Shown here in pieces: positions 1 to 9,708 of a stretch of DNA of 64,000 nucleotides. The notes beneath the pieces were generated by a model that did no database searches, was not told where the DNA came from, and saw only the letters and a program-made list of their open reading frames with translations. Origin of the DNA: Caballeronia zhejiangensis (GTDB lineage Bacteria; Pseudomonadota; Gammaproteobacteria; Burkholderiales; Burkholderiaceae); NCBI RefSeq assembly GCF_000698575.1, contig NZ_JFHD01000009.1:1-64000 (forward strand), written 5' to 3'. The translations under genes and the position numbers were made by a program. Each line of letters starts with the position of its first letter. Within the stretch, counting starts at the first letter, position 1.

Positions 1-1
1 T

Positions 2-97
2 ACGATCATGAATTGCGTCGACGTGTGCCCGAAGGGGCTCAACCCGACCAAGGCGATCGGCAAGATCAAGGAATTGATGGTGCGACGGGCGGTTTGA
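2..97 (+). CDS. sdhB: Succinate dehydrogenase iron-sulfur subunit, C-terminal end (partial)
   Basis: Only the last 31 codons lie in the window. They read through a cysteine pair in [15 protein letters not shown] and end at TGA 95-97. This is the C-terminal iron-sulfur cluster segment of SdhB, the subunit that passes electrons from the flavoprotein to ubiquinone at the inner membrane. The next gene, sdhE, begins one base after the stop, which is the usual end of a beta-proteobacterial sdhCDAB-sdhE operon. The 5' part is outside the window. Confidence 0.9.
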   Translation, partial: TIMNCVDVCPKGLNPTKAIGKIKELMVRRAV

Positions 98-98
98 A

Positions 99-368
99 AT
101 GGACGAATCTCACCAGTCCGACCCTCTTCGCCGCGCGCGCCTTCGTTGGCGCGCAAGGCGCGGCCTGCTGGAAAACGATCTGATCTTCGATCGTTTCTTC
201 AGCCGATATGAGCATGACCTCAGCGACGCCGACGTGGCCGCATTGACCCGCCTGCTGGAGCTGAGCGACAACGAACTGATGGACTTGCTGCTGGCGCGCA
301 CGGAGCCTGAAGGCGACCTGGCGACGCCGGACGTAACCCGCTTGCTGGAAATGCTGCGCACCGTGTGA
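99..368 (+). CDS. sdhE: SdhE, FAD assembly factor of succinate dehydrogenase
   Basis: This 89-aa protein is of the SdhE/YgfY family (antitoxin CptB family in older annotation). Members are small helical proteins that promote covalent FAD attachment to the SdhA flavoprotein. The family signature RGxxE is visible as RRGLLEND near residues 19-26, followed by the acidic helix region expected for the family. Length and position directly after sdhB, with a one-base gap, support the call and suggest translational coupling with the sdh operon. Confidence 0.93.
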   Translation: MDESHQSDPLRRARLRWRARRGLLENDLIFDRFFSRYEHDLSDADVAALTRLLELSDNELMDLLLARTEPEGDLATPDVTRLLEMLRTV

Positions 369-401
369 TTCCAGCAGGAATTCGCGGAGTTTTGCAAAAT
401 A

Positions 402-425
402 GGCCTGTTGCACTGCACACAGGCC
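402..425. other. Small inverted repeat between sdhE and gltA
   Basis: GGCCTGT at 402-408 is matched by ACAGGCC at 419-425, a 7-bp stem with a 10-nt loop. It sits 34 bases after the sdhE stop and 80 bases before gltA. A clean T run does not follow, so a Rho-independent terminator for the sdh operon is only a possibility. It could equally be a regulatory site for gltA. Confidence 0.3.
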
Positions 426-504
426 GATAAAACAGTTTTGCCGCGCAGCTTCCGTCGTGCAAATTATCGAAAACCTGTATCCATACTTCGATTGAGGATG
501 TGCT

Positions 505-1806
505 ATGACCCCGTCAGATGTTAAAGCCACGCTATCGTTCAGCGACAACTCGCCGAGCGTCGAAATGCCGATCTACAAGGGCACGATGGGCCCGGACGTG
601 ATCGACATCCGCAAGTTGTACGGTCAGACCGGCAAGTTCACGTATGACCCGGGCTTCATGTCGACGGCGGCGTGCAATTCGGCGATCACGTATATCGACG
701 GCGACAAGGGCGAACTGCTGTATCGCGGCTACCCGATCGAGCAACTGGCCGTGAACGCGGACTTCCTCGAAACGTGCTATCTGCTGCTGAAGGGCGAACT
801 GCCGAACGAGGCGCAGAACAAGGAATTCGTGGACACCGTCACGCGTCACACGATGGTGCACGAGCAGATGCACTTCTTCTTCCGCGGCTTCCGTCGCGAC
901 GCACACCCGATGGCCGTGCTGACGGCTGCGGTCGGCGCGCTGTCGGCGTTCTATCACGACTCGCTGAACATCAACGATCCGCGTCACCGTGAAGTCTCCG
1001 CGATCCGCATGATCGCGAAGCTGCCGACGCTCGTCGCGATGGCGTACAAGTTCAGCATCGGTCAGCCGTTCGTGTATCCGAAGAACGAACTGTCGTACAG
1101 CGCTAACTTCATGCACATGATGTTCTCGAACCCGTGCGAAGAGTACAAGGTCAACGACGTGCTCGTGCGCGCTCTCGACCGTATTCTGATCCTGCACGCG
1201 GACCACGAGCAGAACGCGTCGACGTCGACGGTGCGTCTCGCGGGTTCGTCGGGTGCGAATCCGTTCGCGTGTATCGCAGCCGGTATCGCATGTCTGTGGG
1301 GTCCGGCGCACGGCGGCGCGAACGAAGCCGCGCTGAACATGCTCGAAGAGATCGGCTCGGTCGACAACATTCCTGAGTTCATCAAGCAGGTGAAGGACAA
1401 GAACTCGGGCGTGAAGCTGATGGGCTTCGGACACCGCGTGTACAAGAACTACGACCCGCGCGCGAAGCTGATGCGCGAGACGTGCCACGAAGTGCTGAAC
1501 GAACTCGGCCTGCACGACGACCCGCTCTTCAAGCTCGCGATGGAACTTGAAAAGATCGCGCTGGAAGACGAATACTTCGTGTCGCGCAAGCTGTATCCGA
1601 ACGTCGACTTCTACTCGGGCATCGTGCAGCGCGCGCTGGGCATTCCGACGTCGATGTTCACCTGCATCTTCGCGATGGCTCGTACGGTCGGCTGGATCGC
1701 GCAGTGGAACGAGATGATCGCCGATCCTGAGCAGAAGATCGGTCGTCCGCGTCAGCTGTTCATCGGCCAGACGCCGCGTGAAGCGAAGCCGCTGGCAAAG
1801 CGCTAA
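505..1806 (+). CDS. gltA: Citrate synthase (type II)
   Basis: This 433-aa enzyme condenses oxaloacetate and acetyl-CoA to citrate in the cytoplasm. The catalytic triad of the family is visible: His269 in PAHGG, His310 in GFGHRVYK and Asp367 in [17 protein letters not shown] near residues 230-239 is another conserved block. Length matches the hexameric Gram-negative type, which is normally NADH-inhibited. A GAGGA ribosome-binding site stands 6 bases before the ATG. It follows the sdh operon and ends in its own terminator. Confidence 0.98.
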   Translation: MTPSDVKATLSFSDNSPSVEMPIYKGTMGPDVIDIRKLYGQTGKFTYDPGFMSTAACNSAITYIDGDKGELLYRGYPIEQLAVNADFLETCYLLLKGELPNEAQNKEFVDTVTRHTMVHEQMHFFFRGFRRDAHPMAVLTAAVGALSAFYHDSLNINDPRHREVSAIRMIAKLPTLVAMAYKFSIGQPFVYPKNELSYSANFMHMMFSNPCEEYKVNDVLVRALDRILILHADHEQNASTSTVRLAGSSGANPFACIAAGIACLWGPAHGGANEAALNMLEEIGSVDNIPEFIKQVKDKNSGVKLMGFGHRVYKNYDPRAKLMRETCHEVLNELGLHDDPLFKLAMELEKIALEDEYFVSRKLYPNVDFYSGIVQRALGIPTSMFTCIFAMARTVGWIAQWNEMIADPEQKIGRPRQLFIGQTPREAKPLAKR

Positions 1807-1831
1807 GCTGCTCGAGTTTTAGTTGTATCGA

Positions 1832-1868
1832 AGCCCCGGCGAGAAATCGCCGGGGCTTTTGCTTTTTT
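1832..1868 (+). terminator. Rho-independent terminator of gltA
   Basis: AGCCCCGGCGA and TCGCCGGGGCT form an 11-bp GC-rich stem (1832-1842 with 1846-1856) around a short GAA/A loop. T-rich sequence follows to about 1868. It begins 26 bases after the gltA stop and separates gltA from the convergent toxin gene. Confidence 0.92.
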
Positions 1869-1897
1869 GCTCGCCGCGCGCAGAGACGGCGCCGGAT

Positions 1898-2218
1898 TCA
1901 ATCCGCGAACACCTCCTGCAAGGTATGAAGCGCGTCGGTCAGCGTGTTGTCCGCGATGCTGCCTTCCCGCTTGATGAGCCGCAGCTTGTCCACCGTGCGA
2001 ATCTGATCCAGAAGAATCAATCCCTGCTTCCGCTTGAAAGCAATGGGAATGCGGAAAGGCGCAGGCTTTCCCTTCGACGACATCGGCGCGACGATGACCG
2101 TGCGCAGATGGTCGTGCATCTCCGGCGGCGACACCACTACGCACGGACGCGTTTTCTGAATTTCGCTGCCCAAGGTGGGATCGAGCGCGACCGACCAGAC
2201 TTCTCCACGCACTACCAT
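1898..2218 (-). CDS. PemK/MazF-family endoribonuclease toxin
   Basis: This 106-aa protein has the MazF/PemK fold signatures: RGEVWSVALDPTLGSEIQK at the start, RPCVVVSP, VIVAPMSS and LDQIRTVDKLRL. Family members cleave mRNA at short motifs when freed from the antitoxin. The start is set at MVVRGEVW, where the ATG overlaps the antitoxin stop by 7 bases. A longer reading frame upstream would run through the antitoxin gene and is not credible. The family and the partner are clear; cleavage specificity cannot be read from sequence. Confidence 0.9.
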   Translation of the reverse strand: MVVRGEVWSVALDPTLGSEIQKTRPCVVVSPPEMHDHLRTVIVAPMSSKGKPAPFRIPIAFKRKQGLILLDQIRTVDKLRLIKREGSIADNTLTDALHTLQEVFAD

Positions 2219-2460
2219 TCGAGCTCCCCGTCGTCGTCGTTGCCGAATTCGCCCATGACGAGTCCGTCCTCGCCGCTTTGCGCAATCAGCTTGCTGGCCT
2301 CGGCCCACCCTTGACGCGCTTTGTCGCGAGGCCGACGCAGGACGATCGCGTCGTTCTCGACCTCCATGTCGACCTCGTTCTCCAAGCCCAATTGCGCGAG
2401 CAGCGGCTTGGGAATCAGGATGCCCTGGGAGTTGCCCATTTTTCTGATGGTGGTTCGCAT
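2212..2460 (-). CDS. MazE/AbrB-type antitoxin
   Basis: This 82-aa protein starts MRTTIRKMGNSQGI, the SpoVT/AbrB swapped-hairpin DNA-binding motif, followed by PKPLLAQLGL and an acidic C-terminal tail that would neutralise the toxin. It is first in the pair, as expected for a MazEF-type operon, and overlaps the toxin start by 7 bases. A TTG start 20 codons upstream is possible, but it falls on the promoter -35 element, so the ATG at 2460 is preferred. Confidence 0.9.
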   Translation of the reverse strand: MRTTIRKMGNSQGILIPKPLLAQLGLENEVDMEVENDAIVLRRPRDKARQGWAEASKLIAQSGEDGLVMGEFGNDDDGELEW

Positions 2461-2804
2461 GTCGTCGACTACTGAAGAGTATGGAAGCACGATGTTATTA
2501 CCTGTCGAAAGAGCCGTCAATACAATGTTATTACTGCGCGGATCGTGAGCGCTGACGACAGCCTATTGCGCGTATCGTGCGGCGAACATTCGGCCAAATG
2601 GCATAGGATCTAAGGACAGCGTCGCGATGCGCTCGAGGTTCAGCCGGGTAGTCGTCATCCGGGTACTGGAACCACTACAATAACTATCTGTTTTTAATGG
2701 GTTTTTTCCGTATCCTAGTATCCAATTCTCATCGGGTGGTGGCATAATCGATTCACGAGCCGTACACCGATAAATCCCCGCAGTCACACACGAAAGCGCT
2801 CACC
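2461..2804. other. Divergent intergenic region between antitoxin and leuC
   Basis: This 344-bp stretch separates two divergent units. The left end holds the toxin-antitoxin promoter. The right end must carry the leuC promoter, but I found no convincing -35/-10 pair; CATAAT near 2742-2747 is the best -10 candidate. The stretch around 2670-2760 is noticeably more AT-rich than its neighbours. A Leu-codon-rich leader peptide was looked for and not found. A 74-codon minus-strand frame here has no family features. Confidence 0.5.
2492..2534 (-). promoter_or_regulatory. Promoter and repeated operator-like element of the mazEF-type pair
   Basis: Read on the minus strand, TTGACG (2515-2520) and TAACAT (2492-2497) are separated by 17 bases, a good sigma-70 promoter about 30 bases before the antitoxin ATG. 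The 10-mer GTAATAACAT occurs twice in the same orientation, at 2492-2501 over the -10 and at 2525-2534 just upstream of the -35, 33 bases apart. Antitoxins of the AbrB/MazE class autoregulate, so these repeats are good operator candidates. The operator role is inferred. Confidence 0.65.
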
Positions 2805-4214
2805 ATGGCACAGACTCTCTACGACAAACTGTGGAATACGCACGTTGTCCACACGGAAGAGGACGGCACCTCGATCCTCTACATCGACCGTCACCTGCTG
2901 CACGAAGTGACGAGCCCGCAGGCCTTCGAGGGCCTGAAGCTGGCCGAGCGCCCGGTGTGGCGCATCAGCGCGAATCTCGCGGTGTCCGATCACAACGTGC
3001 CGACGACCGACCGCTCGCACGGCATCGCCGATCCGGTTTCGAAGCTGCAAGTCGATACGCTCGACCAGAACTGCGACGCCTTCGGCATCACGCAGTTCAA
3101 GATGAACGACCTGCGTCAGGGCATCGTGCACATCATCGGGCCGGAGCAGGGCGCGACGCTGCCGGGCATGACCATCGTCTGCGGCGATTCGCACACGTCC
3201 ACGCACGGCGCGTTCGGCGCGCTGGCGCACGGCATCGGCACGTCGGAGGTTGAGCACGTGCTCGCGACGCAAACGCTGTTGCAGAAGAAGAGCAAGAACA
3301 TGCTCGTGAAGGTCGAAGGCCAATTGCCGCGCGGATGCACGGCGAAGGACATCGTGCTCGCGATCATCGGCAAGATCGGCACGGCGGGCGGCACGGGCTA
3401 CGCGATGGAATTCGGCGGCTCGACCATCCGCGCGCTCACGATGGAAGGCCGCATGACCGTCTGCAACATGGCGATCGAAGCGGGCGCGCGCGCCGGCATG
3501 GTCGCGGTCGACGACACGACCATCAACTATCTGAAGGACCGTCCGTACTCGCCGCAGGGCGTCGAGTGGAATCAGGCGGTCGAATACTGGCGTCAGTTCA
3601 AATCCGATGACGGCGCGCACTTCGATCGCGTCGTCGAGCTGAATGCCGCCGAGATCGTGCCGCAAGTGACGTGGGGCACGTCGCCGGAAATGGTGACGTC
3701 GATCGACGGCCGCGTGCCCGATCCCGACAAGGAAAAAGATCCCGTCAAGCGCGACGCGATGGAACGCGCGCTGAGTTATATGGCATTGCAGCCGAACACG
3801 CCGATCGAATCGATCAAGCCGGACAAGATTTTCATCGGCTCGTGCACGAATGCGCGCATCGAAGACTTGCGCGCCGCCGCGTACGTCGTGAAGTCGCTGG
3901 GCAAGCGCGTCGCGTCGAACATTCGCCTCGCGATGGTCGTGCCGGGATCGGGTCTCGTGAAGGCGCAAGCCGAACGCGAAGGCCTCGACAAGATCTTCAC
4001 GAACGCCGGCTTCGAATGGCGCGAGCCGGGCTGCTCGATGTGCCTCGCGATGAACGCCGACCGCCTGGAAGCGGGGGAGCGCTGCGCATCGACGTCGAAC
4101 CGCAACTTCGAAGGCCGTCAGGGCGCGGGCGGACGCACGCATCTCGTGAGCCCCGCGATGGCCGCCGCCGCCGCGATCGAAGGCCATTTCGTCGACGTAC
4201 GCAAGCTCGCTTAA
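2805..4214 (+). CDS. leuC: 3-isopropylmalate dehydratase large subunit
   Basis: This 469-aa aconitase-superfamily protein isomerises 2- to 3-isopropylmalate together with LeuD in leucine biosynthesis. The three 4Fe-4S ligands are Cys347 ([11 protein letters not shown]), Cys410 and Cys413 ([10 protein letters not shown]). Other conserved blocks are [20 protein letters not shown] near 126-145 and SDHNVPT near 61-67. Length is standard. The Shine-Dalgarno sequence is weak. leuD follows after 24 bases and leuB after another 22, forming a leuCDB operon. Confidence 0.98.
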   Translation: MAQTLYDKLWNTHVVHTEEDGTSILYIDRHLLHEVTSPQAFEGLKLAERPVWRISANLAVSDHNVPTTDRSHGIADPVSKLQVDTLDQNCDAFGITQFKMNDLRQGIVHIIGPEQGATLPGMTIVCGDSHTSTHGAFGALAHGIGTSEVEHVLATQTLLQKKSKNMLVKVEGQLPRGCTAKDIVLAIIGKIGTAGGTGYAMEFGGSTIRALTMEGRMTVCNMAIEAGARAGMVAVDDTTINYLKDRPYSPQGVEWNQAVEYWRQFKSDDGAHFDRVVELNAAEIVPQVTWGTSPEMVTSIDGRVPDPDKEKDPVKRDAMERALSYMALQPNTPIESIKPDKIFIGSCTNARIEDLRAAAYVVKSLGKRVASNIRLAMVVPGSGLVKAQAEREGLDKIFTNAGFEWREPGCSMCLAMNADRLEAGERCASTSNRNFEGRQGAGGRTHLVSPAMAAAAAIEGHFVDVRKLA

Positions 4215-4238
4215 TCGATCGGGACACTGAGAAAGATC

Positions 4239-4889
4239 ATGGAAAAATTCATTGTGCACAGCGGCCTCGTCGCGCCGCTCGATCGCGAGAACGTCGACAC
4301 GGACGCGATCATCCCGAAGCAGTTCCTGAAGTCGATCAAGCGCACCGGCTTCGGTCCGAACGCGTTCGATGAATGGCGTTATCTCGACGTCGGTGAGCCC
4401 GGACAGGACAACAGCAAGCGTCCGCTCAACCCGGATTTCGTGCTGAATCAGCCGCGTTATCAAGGCGCGTCGATTCTGCTCACGCGCAAGAATTTCGGCT
4501 GCGGCAGCTCACGCGAACACGCGCCGTGGGCGCTCGATCAATACGGCTTTCGCGCGATCATCGCGCCGAGCTTCGCGGACATCTTCTACAACAACTGTTT
4601 CAAGAACGGTCTCCTGCCGGTCGTGCTGACGGAGCAGCAGGTCGACAAGCTGTTTAACGAGACCTACGCGTTCGTTGGTTTCCAGTTGACGATCGATCTC
4701 GAAGCGCAAGTCGTGCGTACCGGCGACGGCACCGAGTATGCGTTCGAAGTGCCGGGCTTTCGCAAGTATTGCTTGCTGAACGGCTTCGACGACATCGGTC
4801 TCACGCTGCGTCATGCGGACAAGATCAAGCAATATGAGGCCGAACGCCTCGCGAAGCAGCCGTGGCTGAATAACCGGCTCGTTGGATAA
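4239..4889 (+). CDS. leuD: 3-isopropylmalate dehydratase small subunit
   Basis: This 216-aa protein is the swivel-domain partner of LeuC. It carries the family motif [15 protein letters not shown] near residues 87-101 and the N-terminal block [14 protein letters not shown]. Together the two subunits bind substrate over the iron-sulfur cluster. A GAGAAAG ribosome-binding site precedes the ATG. It lies between leuC and leuB with short gaps, so it is almost certainly cotranscribed with them. Confidence 0.98.
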   Translation: MEKFIVHSGLVAPLDRENVDTDAIIPKQFLKSIKRTGFGPNAFDEWRYLDVGEPGQDNSKRPLNPDFVLNQPRYQGASILLTRKNFGCGSSREHAPWALDQYGFRAIIAPSFADIFYNNCFKNGLLPVVLTEQQVDKLFNETYAFVGFQLTIDLEAQVVRTGDGTEYAFEVPGFRKYCLLNGFDDIGLTLRHADKIKQYEAERLAKQPWLNNRLVG

Positions 4890-4911
4890 CCGCGCATAAA
4901 GGAAGCGAAAG

Positions 4912-5979
4912 ATGAAAATTGCAGTTCTCCCCGGCGACGGCATCGGTCCCGAAATCACCGCCGAAGCGGTCAAAGTCCTGAACGCGCTCGGCGAGAAGTT
5001 CGAGCTGGAAGAGGCGCCGGTCGGCGGCGCGGGCTACGAGGCGAAGGGGCACCCGCTGCCCGATTCCACGCTGGCGCTCGCGAAGGAAGCCGATGCGATC
5101 CTGTTCGGCGCCGTCGGCGACTGGAAGTACGACAAGCTCGAACGCGCGCTGCGTCCCGAGCAGGCGATTCTCGGCCTGCGCAAGCATCTGCAACTGTTCG
5201 CGAACTTCCGTCCGGCGATCTGCTATCCGCAATTGACGGGCGCGTCGTCGTTGAAGCCGGAGATCGTGTCGGGTCTCGACATCCTGATCGTCCGCGAATT
5301 GAACGGCGACATCTATTTCGGCGCGCCGCGCGGCTTGCGAGAAGCCCCGGACGGCCCGTTCGCGGGCGCGAAGGAAGGCTTCGACACGATGCGCTATTCC
5401 GAGCCCGAAGTGCGGCGCATCGCGCACGTCGCGTTTGCCGCCGCGCAAAAGCGCCAGAAGAAGCTGACGAGCGTCGACAAGGCGAACGTGCTCGAAACGT
5501 CGCAGCTGTGGCGCGACACGATGATCGACGTCGCGAAGGAATATCCGGATGTCGAGCTGTCGCACATGTACGTCGACAACGCCGCGATGCAGCTCGTGAA
5601 GGCGCCGAAAGCGTTCGACGTCGTCGTGACCGGCAACATGTTCGGCGACATTCTGTCGGACGAAGCGGCGATGCTCACCGGCTCCATCGGCATGCTGCCG
5701 TCCGCGTCGCTCGACAAGAACAACAAGGGCCTGTACGAGCCGTCGCACGGTTCGGCGCCGGACATCGCGGGCAAGGGCGTGGCGAATCCGCTCGCGACCA
5801 TTCTTTCGGCGGCCATGATGCTGCGCTACTCGCTCGGCAAGACGGAGCAGGCGGATCGCATCGAAAGCGCGGTGAAGAAAGTGCTCGAGCAGGGCTACCG
5901 CACCGGCGATATCGCGACGGCGGACGGCAAGGTTGTCGGCACGAAGGAAATGGGCGACGCGGTGCTGAAGGCGCTGTAA
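4912..5979 (+). CDS. leuB: 3-isopropylmalate dehydrogenase
   Basis: This 355-aa NAD-dependent enzyme oxidatively decarboxylates 3-isopropylmalate to 2-oxoisocaproate. Family landmarks include LPGDGIGPE at the N terminus, [10 protein letters not shown], the substrate Tyr region of [21 protein letters not shown] and [23 protein letters not shown] strong AAAGGAAG ribosome-binding site lies before the ATG. It is the last gene of leuCDB, since a terminator follows 9 bases after its stop. Confidence 0.98.
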   Translation: MKIAVLPGDGIGPEITAEAVKVLNALGEKFELEEAPVGGAGYEAKGHPLPDSTLALAKEADAILFGAVGDWKYDKLERALRPEQAILGLRKHLQLFANFRPAICYPQLTGASSLKPEIVSGLDILIVRELNGDIYFGAPRGLREAPDGPFAGAKEGFDTMRYSEPEVRRIAHVAFAAAQKRQKKLTSVDKANVLETSQLWRDTMIDVAKEYPDVELSHMYVDNAAMQLVKAPKAFDVVVTGNMFGDILSDEAAMLTGSIGMLPSASLDKNNKGLYEPSHGSAPDIAGKGVANPLATILSAAMMLRYSLGKTEQADRIESAVKKVLEQGYRTGDIATADGKVVGTKEMGDAVLKAL

Positions 5980-5988
5980 TCGCGAGAA

Positions 5989-6035
5989 AGACGATCGGCG
6001 CGCTGAAGCATTGCAGCGGCCGATCGTCTCTTTTT
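5989..6035 (+). terminator. Rho-independent terminator after leuB
   Basis: AGACGATCGGC (5989-5999) pairs perfectly with GCCGATCGTCT (6019-6029), an 11-bp stem with a 19-nt loop, followed by CTTTTT. It begins 9 bases after the leuB stop codon and should isolate asd from the leu operon, so asd needs its own promoter downstream. Confidence 0.9.
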
Positions 6036-6111
6036 ACCGATGTTCGCGCACGATCCGCCCGATTTTCACGCATCTGCAGCATGACGCCGTCGAAAACGTC
6101 CGGTTATCGTG

Positions 6112-6117
6112 TATATT
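6112..6117 (+). promoter_or_regulatory. Candidate -10 element upstream of asd
   Basis: TATATT preceded by GTG is the best -10 box between the leuB terminator and asd. The matching -35 position reads GTCGAA and is poor. A transcript starting about 7-9 bases downstream would begin at or next to the ATG at 6126, so the small reading frame there could be translated leaderless. This is an inference from spacing only. Confidence 0.35.
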
Positions 6118-6125
6118 GCTTTGCT

Positions 6126-6281
6126 ATGGCGAAGAACTCTCAATTCTCTCTGGATTCCATCGGACGCGGCTCAAAGTCGCTCGCGACGGAACTCGCCATC
6201 AGCACGCGCATCGTGGCCACTCGAGCCACGGCTAAAACGCGCATTACGAAAATCTCCATCAAAGCGATCACGATTCGCTGA
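6126..6281 (+). CDS. Possible Thr/Ile-rich leader peptide before asd
   Basis: This 51-codon frame starts MAKNSQFSLDSIG and ends 82 bases before asd. Its last 26 residues contain six Thr and six Ile codons, as in TRITKISIKAITIR, close to the stop. Thr and Ile are end products of the aspartate branch that Asd feeds, and the E. coli thr leader has a similar composition. No homologue is recognised, the ribosome-binding site is poor, and no classical U-tract attenuator follows. It could be a chance frame. Confidence 0.35.
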   Translation: MAKNSQFSLDSIGRGSKSLATELAISTRIVATRATAKTRITKISIKAITIR

Positions 6282-6302
6282 TCGTCCCTCGTGTCCGAGC
6301 GT

Positions 6303-6341
6303 CTTCCCCGCGCGGCCACGCCGGGTAAAGATGCGGGGAAG
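6303..6341 (+). promoter_or_regulatory. Hairpin between Thr/Ile-rich frame and asd
   Basis: CTTCCCCGC (6303-6311) pairs perfectly with GCGGGGAAG (6333-6341), a 9-bp GC-rich stem with a 21-nt loop. It begins 22 bases after the small frame's stop and ends 22 bases before the asd ATG. No T run follows, so it is not a standard intrinsic terminator. It could influence asd mRNA folding or access to the AAAGG ribosome-binding site. Confidence 0.5.
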
Positions 6342-6363
6342 CGTCCACAGTTAAAGGTTAGTC

Positions 6364-7485
6364 ATGAACGTAGGTCTCGTTGGTTGGCGCGGTATGGTCG
6401 GCAGCGTCCTGATGCAGCGCATGCAGCAGGAAGGCGATTTCGACTTGATCGAACCGGTGTTTTTCAGCACCAGCAATGCGGGCGGCAACGCGCCGTCGTT
6501 CGCCAAAAACGAGACGAAGCTCAAAGACGCAACGAGCATCGACGACCTGAAAAAGTGCGACGCCATCATCACGTGCCAGGGCGGCGACTACACCAACGAG
6601 GTGTATCCGAAGCTGCGCGCGGCGGGCTGGAAGGGCTACTGGATCGACGCGGCGTCGGCGCTGCGCATGAAGGACGACGCGGTCATCATTCTCGATCCGG
6701 TCAACCTGGACGTCATCAAGGATTCGCTCGTGAAGGGCGGCCGCGACTTCATCGGCGGCAACTGCACGGTCAGCCTCATGCTGATGGCGCTCGGTGGCCT
6801 GTTCCGCGAGAACCTCGTCGAATGGACGACGGCGATGACCTATCAGGCCGCGTCGGGCGCGGGCGCGCAGAACATGCGCGAGCTGCTTCAGCAAATGGGC
6901 GTGCTCTACGGTTCGGCGAAGGAAGACCTGGCGGATCCGTCGTCGGCGATTCTCGACATCGACCGCCGCGTGCTCGCCGCGATGAACGGCGAGCGCATGC
7001 CCGTCGACAACTTCGGCGTGCCGCTCGCGGGCTCGCTGATTCCGTGGATCGACAAGGATCTCGGCAACGGCATGTCGAAGGAAGAGTGGAAGGGCGGCGC
7101 GGAAACCAACAAGATCCTCGGCAAGCCGGCAATGGGTACGCCGGGCTCGATTCCCGTCGACGGCCTCTGCGTGCGTATCGGCGCGATGCGCTGCCACTCG
7201 CAGGCGCTCACCATCAAGCTGACGAAGGACGTGCCGCTCGACGAAGTGCACGGCATTCTCGCGTCGGCGAATGACTGGGTGAAGGTCGTGCCGAACGAGC
7301 GCGAAGCATCGATTCGCGATCTGTCGCCCGCGGTCGTCACGGGCACGCTGACGGTGCCGGTTGGCCGTCTGCGCAAGCTCGCGATGGGCGGCGAATATCT
7401 GTCGGCGTTCACGGTCGGCGATCAGCTCTTGTGGGGCGCCGCCGAGCCGCTGCGCCGCATGCTGCGCATTCTGCTCGACAAGTAA
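6364..7485 (+). CDS. asd: Aspartate-semialdehyde dehydrogenase
   Basis: This 373-aa NADPH-dependent enzyme reduces aspartyl phosphate to aspartate semialdehyde, the branch point to lysine/diaminopimelate, threonine, methionine and isoleucine. The nucleotide loop [10 protein letters not shown] is at residues 7-16. The catalytic Cys134 is in [10 protein letters not shown], and the histidine region is [16 protein letters not shown]. Length matches the Gram-negative long type. An AAAGG site precedes the ATG. It stands alone between two terminators. Confidence 0.98.
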   Translation: MNVGLVGWRGMVGSVLMQRMQQEGDFDLIEPVFFSTSNAGGNAPSFAKNETKLKDATSIDDLKKCDAIITCQGGDYTNEVYPKLRAAGWKGYWIDAASALRMKDDAVIILDPVNLDVIKDSLVKGGRDFIGGNCTVSLMLMALGGLFRENLVEWTTAMTYQAASGAGAQNMRELLQQMGVLYGSAKEDLADPSSAILDIDRRVLAAMNGERMPVDNFGVPLAGSLIPWIDKDLGNGMSKEEWKGGAETNKILGKPAMGTPGSIPVDGLCVRIGAMRCHSQALTIKLTKDVPLDEVHGILASANDWVKVVPNEREASIRDLSPAVVTGTLTVPVGRLRKLAMGGEYLSAFTVGDQLLWGAAEPLRRMLRILLDK

Positions 7486-7523
7486 AGTAAACTACGCGCC
7501 TGAAGCGCGTGTCTTGCTCGAAA

Positions 7524-7556
7524 GCGTCGCGTTTCACGCGGCGCTTTTTTGTTTTT
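7524..7556 (+). terminator. Terminator after asd
   Basis: GCGTCGCG (7524-7531) and CGCGGCGC (7537-7544) form an 8-bp stem with one G-T pair and a 5-nt loop, followed by a T-rich run to 7556. It lies 39 bases after the asd stop. Because it sits in the upstream part of the fimV reading frame, it argues against the earlier fimV start at 7509. Confidence 0.85.
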
Positions 7557-7634
7557 GTGGAGCTTTGTTGCAACGCCGTGTTTATCGAGCGGTCTTCGCT
7601 TTATGTTTCAATTTTTGCCGCACCCGGAGCCTCA

Positions 7635-9707
7635 ATGATCCATCGAACTCGCCGGTCTTTCGTTTCGTCATCGCGTGCGGCGCTCGCCGCGGCAAGTCTC
7701 GCCGCATGCGCGATGTTCTGGGCGAATCCCGGCGATGCGCTCGCGCAGGCCTCCGCCGCCACCGGGCAAACCTACGCGGTCAAGCCGGGACAATCGTTGA
7801 GCGATGTCGCCGGCGAACTCACCGGATCCAAAGATCGCGACGTCCGCGCGAAAGCCGCGCGTGCCCTGTTCGACGCCAATCCGAGCGCCTTCAGCAGCCA
7901 CGACATCAACAAGCTGAAACTCGGCGCGGTGCTGAACGTGCCCGCCGATCTGAGCGGCGCGCCGCCGGCCGCAGCGTCGGCGCCCGAGGCGCAGCAGACC
8001 GCGCCCGCCGAAACGTCCGCGCCTGCGTCTTCGTCGGCGGATACCGCCACACCGGCGCCGGAGAGCGCGGCGCCCGCATCGGCTGTGGAGCCGCAAGCCA
8101 GCGCGACGGCGGCGCCGGAGCGTGCGACGCCGGAGGCCGCATCGGCAATCGCCGCGCCCGCAAGCGCGCCCGCCACGGCCGCACCGGAACCGGCCAGCCG
8201 CAGCGGCGTGGCAGCGGCGACCATCGGTCTGTCGCCCTTCATCATCGCGATCGTGATCGTCGTGATCGGCGTCCTGCTGCTCAGAATGCGGCGCAAGAAG
8301 CGAGCAGTCGCGACGAACGACAACGACGTCGATCGCGCGCCCCGTACGTTCGCAAGTCTGGAAGAAGCCCAGGCCGACGCCGACGCCCGCAACGAAGCGC
8401 TGCGCAAGGCGCGCGAGGCGGCGGCCGGTGCTCAAGGCAAGTCGCCGGCGCGCGATCAGTCCGGACTGGCTGCGGCCGCCGCGAGCATCGGCAACGCTGA
8501 AGTAGCCCAGACGCCCGTCGCTCCGTCCGAAGATGCGTTGCCGCCGGCGACCGAGGCAAAGCCGTCGACCGCGGCGGATGAAGCACTCGTCGAGGCGAAC
8601 CGCTCGCAACCGGAAGAGCCGTTCGTTCCGGTTGCGCCGGCTGCACGTCATCCCGATTTCGTACCGCCAGCCAGCGAACCGGACACCCACGAACAGCGTG
8701 AGCAGCATGCGCGCGAGATCGAAGCGCGCGAAGCGGCGCGCCGGGAAGCCGAGAAATGGGAAGTCGAAGAGCGCGAAGCCGCGGCACGCCAGGCCGCCGC
8801 GCGCGAGGCCGAGGAGCGTGAAATCCGGGCGCGCGAAGCCGCCGCGCGGGAAGCACTCGCACGCGAGCAGGCCGGTCATGCCGGCGCGGATCGCGAGGCC
8901 GAATTGCGTCAGGTCACCGAACGCGAAGAGCTGGCGCGTGAGAACGCGGCACGCGAGATCATCGCGCGCGAGGCGGAACTGCGCGAACTTCAGGCGCGCG
9001 CCGCCGAAGAGCAAGCCGCAGAGCAACGCGCCGCCGAGCAGCGCGACATCGAAGAACTGGCAGCGCGCGAGGCGGAAAAATCCGGCATCGCGCCGGACGA
9101 AGAGCCGGTGCTCGCGCATCGCTTCCCAATGCCGAAGTTCCCCCAGGACGCAATCCAGGCGCTCGGTTCGCTCGAAATGGAACTGCCGCCGCGTCTGGAA
9201 CTGACGATCAAGCCGCCCGGCGCGACCGGACCGGAGACGGCTGCATCGTCGCTGAAAAATCCGCCGCTCGAGACGCCTCCCGCAGCGCTGGAACAGCCGC
9301 CTGGCGGCACGCAGCCAATCCAGCAGGCGCCGTTCATGCCGCAGCCGGTGGCGCATTTCGAAGCAGCGCGGCAAGGCCAGTCGCAAGCCCAGTCCGTTGC
9401 GTCTCAAATCGAAGCGGGTACGGCGGGCGCGGCATCGGTCGCTGGCCTGGGCGCGACAAAATTCGGCCCGCTCAGTCTCGATTTCGATCTCGGGCCGACG
9501 TCGAACGCGACGGAGGCTTTGCCTGCCCTGACGCCGGGCCAACTGGCGACCATCGCGCGCAATAAGCTCGAATTGGCAGCCGAATACATCGAACTGGGCG
9601 ACCTTTCGGGCGCGCGCACGTTGCTCCAGGAAGTGATCGAATCGAACGATCCGGCGACGCGCCAGCGGGCCGCCACGCTCTTGTCGACGCTCGCACCGCA
9701 TTCCTGA
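7635..9707 (+). CDS. fimV: FimV-like LysM/TPR polar envelope protein
   Basis: This 690-aa protein resembles FimV of type IV pilus, twitching and polar-organisation systems. It has a signal segment (about 1-38), a LysM-like region [16 protein letters not shown] (about 47-62), a Pro/Ala-rich linker (105-190), one membrane helix (about 197-217) and a long Glu/Arg/Ala-rich coiled-coil region (about 345-500) built from EAREAA-like units. A C-terminal FimV/TPR motif begins [18 protein letters not shown]. The ATG at 7635 is chosen because the earlier frame start overlaps the asd terminator and lacks a signal peptide. Confidence 0.87.
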   Translation: MIHRTRRSFVSSSRAALAAASLAACAMFWANPGDALAQASAATGQTYAVKPGQSLSDVAGELTGSKDRDVRAKAARALFDANPSAFSSHDINKLKLGAVLNVPADLSGAPPAAASAPEAQQTAPAETSAPASSSADTATPAPESAAPASAVEPQASATAAPERATPEAASAIAAPASAPATAAPEPASRSGVAAATIGLSPFIIAIVIVVIGVLLLRMRRKKRAVATNDNDVDRAPRTFASLEEAQADADARNEALRKAREAAAGAQGKSPARDQSGLAAAAASIGNAEVAQTPVAPSEDALPPATEAKPSTAADEALVEANRSQPEEPFVPVAPAARHPDFVPPASEPDTHEQREQHAREIEAREAARREAEKWEVEEREAAARQAAAREAEEREIRAREAAAREALAREQAGHAGADREAELRQVTEREELARENAAREIIAREAELRELQARAAEEQAAEQRAAEQRDIEELAAREAEKSGIAPDEEPVLAHRFPMPKFPQDAIQALGSLEMELPPRLELTIKPPGATGPETAASSLKNPPLETPPAALEQPPGGTQPIQQAPFMPQPVAHFEAARQGQSQAQSVASQIEAGTAGAASVAGLGATKFGPLSLDFDLGPTSNATEALPALTPGQLATIARNKLELAAEYIELGDLSGARTLLQEVIESNDPATRQRAATLLSTLAPHS

Positions 9708-9708
9708 G

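Noticed and set aside
2563..2787. 74-codon minus-strand frame upstream of leuC
   Set aside because: No ribosome-binding site, family similarity or codon bias; it covers the region that must carry the leuC promoter.
6303..6341. Intrinsic terminator before asd
   Set aside because: The stem is strong but no T run follows, so it was recorded as a hairpin of unknown role.
7509..7634. Upstream ATG for fimV at 7509
   Set aside because: It overlaps the asd terminator hairpin, and the added 42 residues have no signal-peptide or family features.
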